Assembly (NCBI GenBank): GCA_946885545.1
Contig: CAMPGP010000105.1
Location: 1 to 7,262 of the forward strand
Origin: an uncultured Altererythrobacter sp.
GTDB taxonomy: Bacteria > Pseudomonadota > Alphaproteobacteria > Sphingomonadales > Sphingomonadaceae
DNA length: 7,262 nt
Reading direction: 5' to 3'
Shown here: positions 5,207-7,262 of the stretch, in pieces
How the letters are laid out: each line of letters starts with the position of its first letter
Position numbering within the stretch: the stretch's first letter is position 1
The notes under the pieces: model-generated
Told to the model about the DNA's origin: nothing
The model's input: the letters and a program-made list of their open reading frames with translations, nothing else
The model's database searches: none
Program-made: the position numbers and the translations under genes

Positions 5207-7261
5207 TCAGGCGTCTTCGAGCTCCGCCTGGCGGCGATCGCTCGCCGCGTCGAGCAACGCTTCCTCGAGCGCGGCGATGCGATCGGTCGCCTCGAGCTTC
5301 TCGCCCAGCAGATCGGTGACGTAGAACGTGTCCGCCGCGCGCTCGCCATAGGCGGTGACATGCGCCGAGTGGACCATCAGCTGGCTTTCGAACAGTGCCC
5401 GCGCCAGCCGGTTGAGCAGCGCCGGGCGGTCGCGCGCGTTGACCTCGACCACGGAGAACCGGTTCGAGGCGCTGTTGTCCACGATCACCCGCGGGCGGAC
5501 ATCGAAGGCCTTGGCGCGGCTGCGCGGCAGCGGCCGCTTGGCGAGCCGCGGCACGAGCTCGATCCGATTGGCCAGTGCGTCGCCGATCGCGGTCCGGATC
5601 CGTTCGAGCTGCTGGTCCTCGTGGAACGGCTGGCCGAGCGGGTCCTGGACGAGAAAGTTGTCGACCGCCCAGCCCGCGCGCGTGGTGTGGATACGGGCAT
5701 CGATGATGTTCGCGCCCGCCAGGTGGATGCCGCCCGCTATGCGATAGAACAGCCCCGGATGGTCGGCCGCGATCACGCTGACCAGCGTCGCCCCGCGCGA
5801 GGGATAGACCTCGCAATGCACCGAAAGGTCGTGGTCGAGCCGGCGGGCGGCCGCGAACTGGCGCAAGTTGAGCGCGATGATGTCCTCCGGCTCGGCGATC
5901 CAGTAGGCATCGCCGAGGTCCTGCGAAAAGCGGTCGACCAGCCCCGCATCCTCGCCCAGCAGCACGCGCACGACGTCCTTCTTGCCCGCGACCCGCTGCT
6001 CGCGGCCGTGGCGCATGTGGCCGAGCCGCAGCCGCTCCTGCGCGAGGTCGAACAGCTCGCCGAGCAACTGCCGCTTCCAGCTGTTCCACGTGCCCGGCCC
6101 GACCGCGCGGATGTCGACCGCGGTGAGGATCAGCAGGTGGCGCAGCCGCTCGACGCTCTGCACTTCGGCGACGAAATCCTCGATCGTCTTCGGGTCGGTG
6201 AGGTCGCGCTTGAACGCGGTCGCGCTCATCAGCAGGTGCTGGCGCACGAGCCAGGCGACGAGATCGGTCTCGTCGTCGCTCAGCCCGAAGCGCGGGCACA
6301 GCTCGCGCGCGACCTGCTCGCCGAGCACCGAGTGGTCGCCGCCGCGGCCCTTCGCGATGTCGTGCAGCAGCACCGCGACATAGGCCACGCGGCGCGAGGC
6401 GATCTTGTGCACCAGACGGGTAGAGCGCGGATGGTCCTCGACCAGTTCGCCCTTCTCGATCCGGTTGAGCAGCCCGATCGCGCGGATCGTGTGCTCGTCC
6501 ACCGTGTAGTGGTGGTACATGTCGAACTGCATCTGCGCGTTGACCTTGCCGAAATCGGGCACGAAACGGCCGAACACGCTCGCCTCGTTCATCCAGCGCA
6601 GCACGGTTTCGGGGTCGTTGCGTCCGGCCAGCAGCTCGAGGAACAGCGCGTTGGCGCGCGGATCGTTGCGGATCCCGGCGTTGATCAGGCGCGAATCGCG
6701 GTCGGCTTGGCGCATCGTGGCAGGCTCGATCTCGAGCCCTTCCGCTTCGGCGATCTGGAACAGCTCGACCAGCCGCACCGGATCCTGCCGAAACCAGTCG
6801 TCGCCCGGTGCGCCGATCTTTCCGCCGAACACGCGATAGCCCTTCACCATGCGTGGCCGGGCGCGGAACCCCGCTAGGAGGCCCTTGCGCGCGCGCACTT
6901 TCGCGAACTGTTCGTCGATATGCGCGAGGAACACGCCGGTCAGGCTGCCGACCCGCTTCGCCTGGAGGAAATAGAACTGCATGAAGCGTTCGACCTCGCT
7001 CTTGCCCGGCCGGTCGGTGAAGTTCATCCGCTCGGCCACCTGGCGCTGCAGGTCGAAGGTCAGCCGGTCCTCCGCGCGGCCGGTGATCATGTGCAGGTGA
7101 CAGCGCACCGCGAGCATGAAGCCTTCGGCGCGGCGGAAACCGCGGTATTCCTGCGCGGTGAGCAGACCCACGTCGACGAGTTCGGCCGCGCTGCGGACCT
7201 TGTGGATGTACTTGCCGATCCAGTAGAGCGTCTGCAGGTCGCGCAGGCCGCCCTTGCCGTC
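5207..7261 (-). CDS. glnD: Bifunctional PII uridylyltransferase/uridylyl-removing enzyme GlnD (N-terminus beyond window edge)
   Basis: GlnD senses glutamine and adds or removes UMP on PII proteins, thereby controlling glutamine synthetase and nitrogen gene expression. The frame is open to the right edge and gives 684 visible residues. The first are DGKGGLRDLQTLYWI, a motif that follows the nucleotidyltransferase domain in GlnD. The catalytic nucleotidyltransferase core, perhaps 210-250 residues, is therefore outside. Seen in order (fragment numbering): the GlnD-specific helical region; the HD hydrolase with HHYTVDEH (250-257), HDIAKGRGGDH (300-310) and a later H342; the DIRAVGPGTWNSWK segment; ACT domain 1 from about 491 (LVSVIAADHPGLF); and ACT domain 2 from about 602 (VVEVNARDRPALL). 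The HD residues needed for uridylyl removal are intact, and the distance from HD to the C-terminus is like that of E. coli GlnD. It ends in TGA at 5209-5207. An apparent GTG start at 7171 is only an internal valine. Confidence 0.96.
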   Translation of the reverse strand, partial: DGKGGLRDLQTLYWIGKYIHKVRSAAELVDVGLLTAQEYRGFRRAEGFMLAVRCHLHMITGRAEDRLTFDLQRQVAERMNFTDRPGKSEVERFMQFYFLQAKRVGSLTGVFLAHIDEQFAKVRARKGLLAGFRARPRMVKGYRVFGGKIGAPGDDWFRQDPVRLVELFQIAEAEGLEIEPATMRQADRDSRLINAGIRNDPRANALFLELLAGRNDPETVLRWMNEASVFGRFVPDFGKVNAQMQFDMYHHYTVDEHTIRAIGLLNRIEKGELVEDHPRSTRLVHKIASRRVAYVAVLLHDIAKGRGGDHSVLGEQVARELCPRFGLSDDETDLVAWLVRQHLLMSATAFKRDLTDPKTIEDFVAEVQSVERLRHLLILTAVDIRAVGPGTWNSWKRQLLGELFDLAQERLRLGHMRHGREQRVAGKKDVVRVLLGEDAGLVDRFSQDLGDAYWIAEPEDIIALNLRQFAAARRLDHDLSVHCEVYPSRGATLVSVIAADHPGLFYRIAGGIHLAGANIIDARIHTTRAGWAVDNFLVQDPLGQPFHEDQQLERIRTAIGDALANRIELVPRLAKRPLPRSRAKAFDVRPRVIVDNSASNRFSVVEVNARDRPALLNRLARALFESQLMVHSAHVTAYGERAADTFYVTDLLGEKLEATDRIAALEEALLDAASDRRQAELEDA

Positions 7262-7262
7262 C

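Noticed and set aside
4946..6877. 643-codon open frame on the plus strand spanning the receptor start and most of glnD
   Set aside because: It is antisense to two unmistakable genes, crosses their promoter region and shows only low-complexity composition. It is a GC-driven shadow frame.
7169..7171. GTG at 7171 as the start of glnD
   Set aside because: The frame stays open to the window edge and the 30 upstream residues match the GlnD motif GKGGLRDLQTLYWI, so this is an internal valine.

Overview
The window reads as ordinary chromosomal core sequence from a high-GC alphaproteobacterium. Sphingomonadales (Erythrobacter, Sphingomonas or Novosphingobium type) is the likeliest group. The reasons are the dense G/C-ending codons, a ThiE-like protein of a type I associate with sphingomonads (recalled, not searched), a 909-residue TonB-dependent receptor of the kind abundant in that order, and a GlnD of alphaproteobacterial style. 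I see no insertion sequence, phage gene, tRNA, rRNA or CRISPR array.

Layout: (1) 2-985, minus strand, the N-terminal membrane part of the DNA translocase FtsK, cut by the left window edge. (2) 1040-1600, minus strand, a 186-residue ThiE/TenI-fold protein 54 bp upstream of ftsK and probably cotranscribed with it. (3) A 22-bp divergent intergenic region carrying a perfect 12-bp palindrome with a TATAG core. (4) 1623-2285, plus strand, the PLP-homeostasis protein YggS (PROSC family). (5) A strong bidirectional terminator at 2288-2311, between the convergent yggS and receptor genes. (6) 2337-5066, minus strand, a TonB-dependent outer-membrane receptor with signal peptide, TonB box, plug and barrel. 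(7) A 140-bp leader/promoter region (5067-5206) with a strong ribosome binding site, a GC-rich hairpin and two operator-like inverted repeats. (8) 5207-7261, minus strand, the C-terminal three quarters of GlnD, the PII uridylyltransferase/uridylyl-removing enzyme, running off the right edge.

The genes do not form one pathway. They cover cell division and chromosome segregation (ftsK), cofactor-related functions (ThiE-like, yggS), outer-membrane uptake (receptor) and nitrogen sensing (glnD). No convincing new multi-gene system is visible. The points most worth a second look are the ThiE-like protein, which lacks most canonical catalytic residues; the symmetric, apparently leaderless divergent promoter; four local cysteine pairs and a hydrophobic Gly/Leu-rich insert in the receptor barrel; and the operator-like repeats upstream of the receptor. 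Several very long plus-strand reading frames opposite the receptor, glnD and ftsK are GC-driven shadows.
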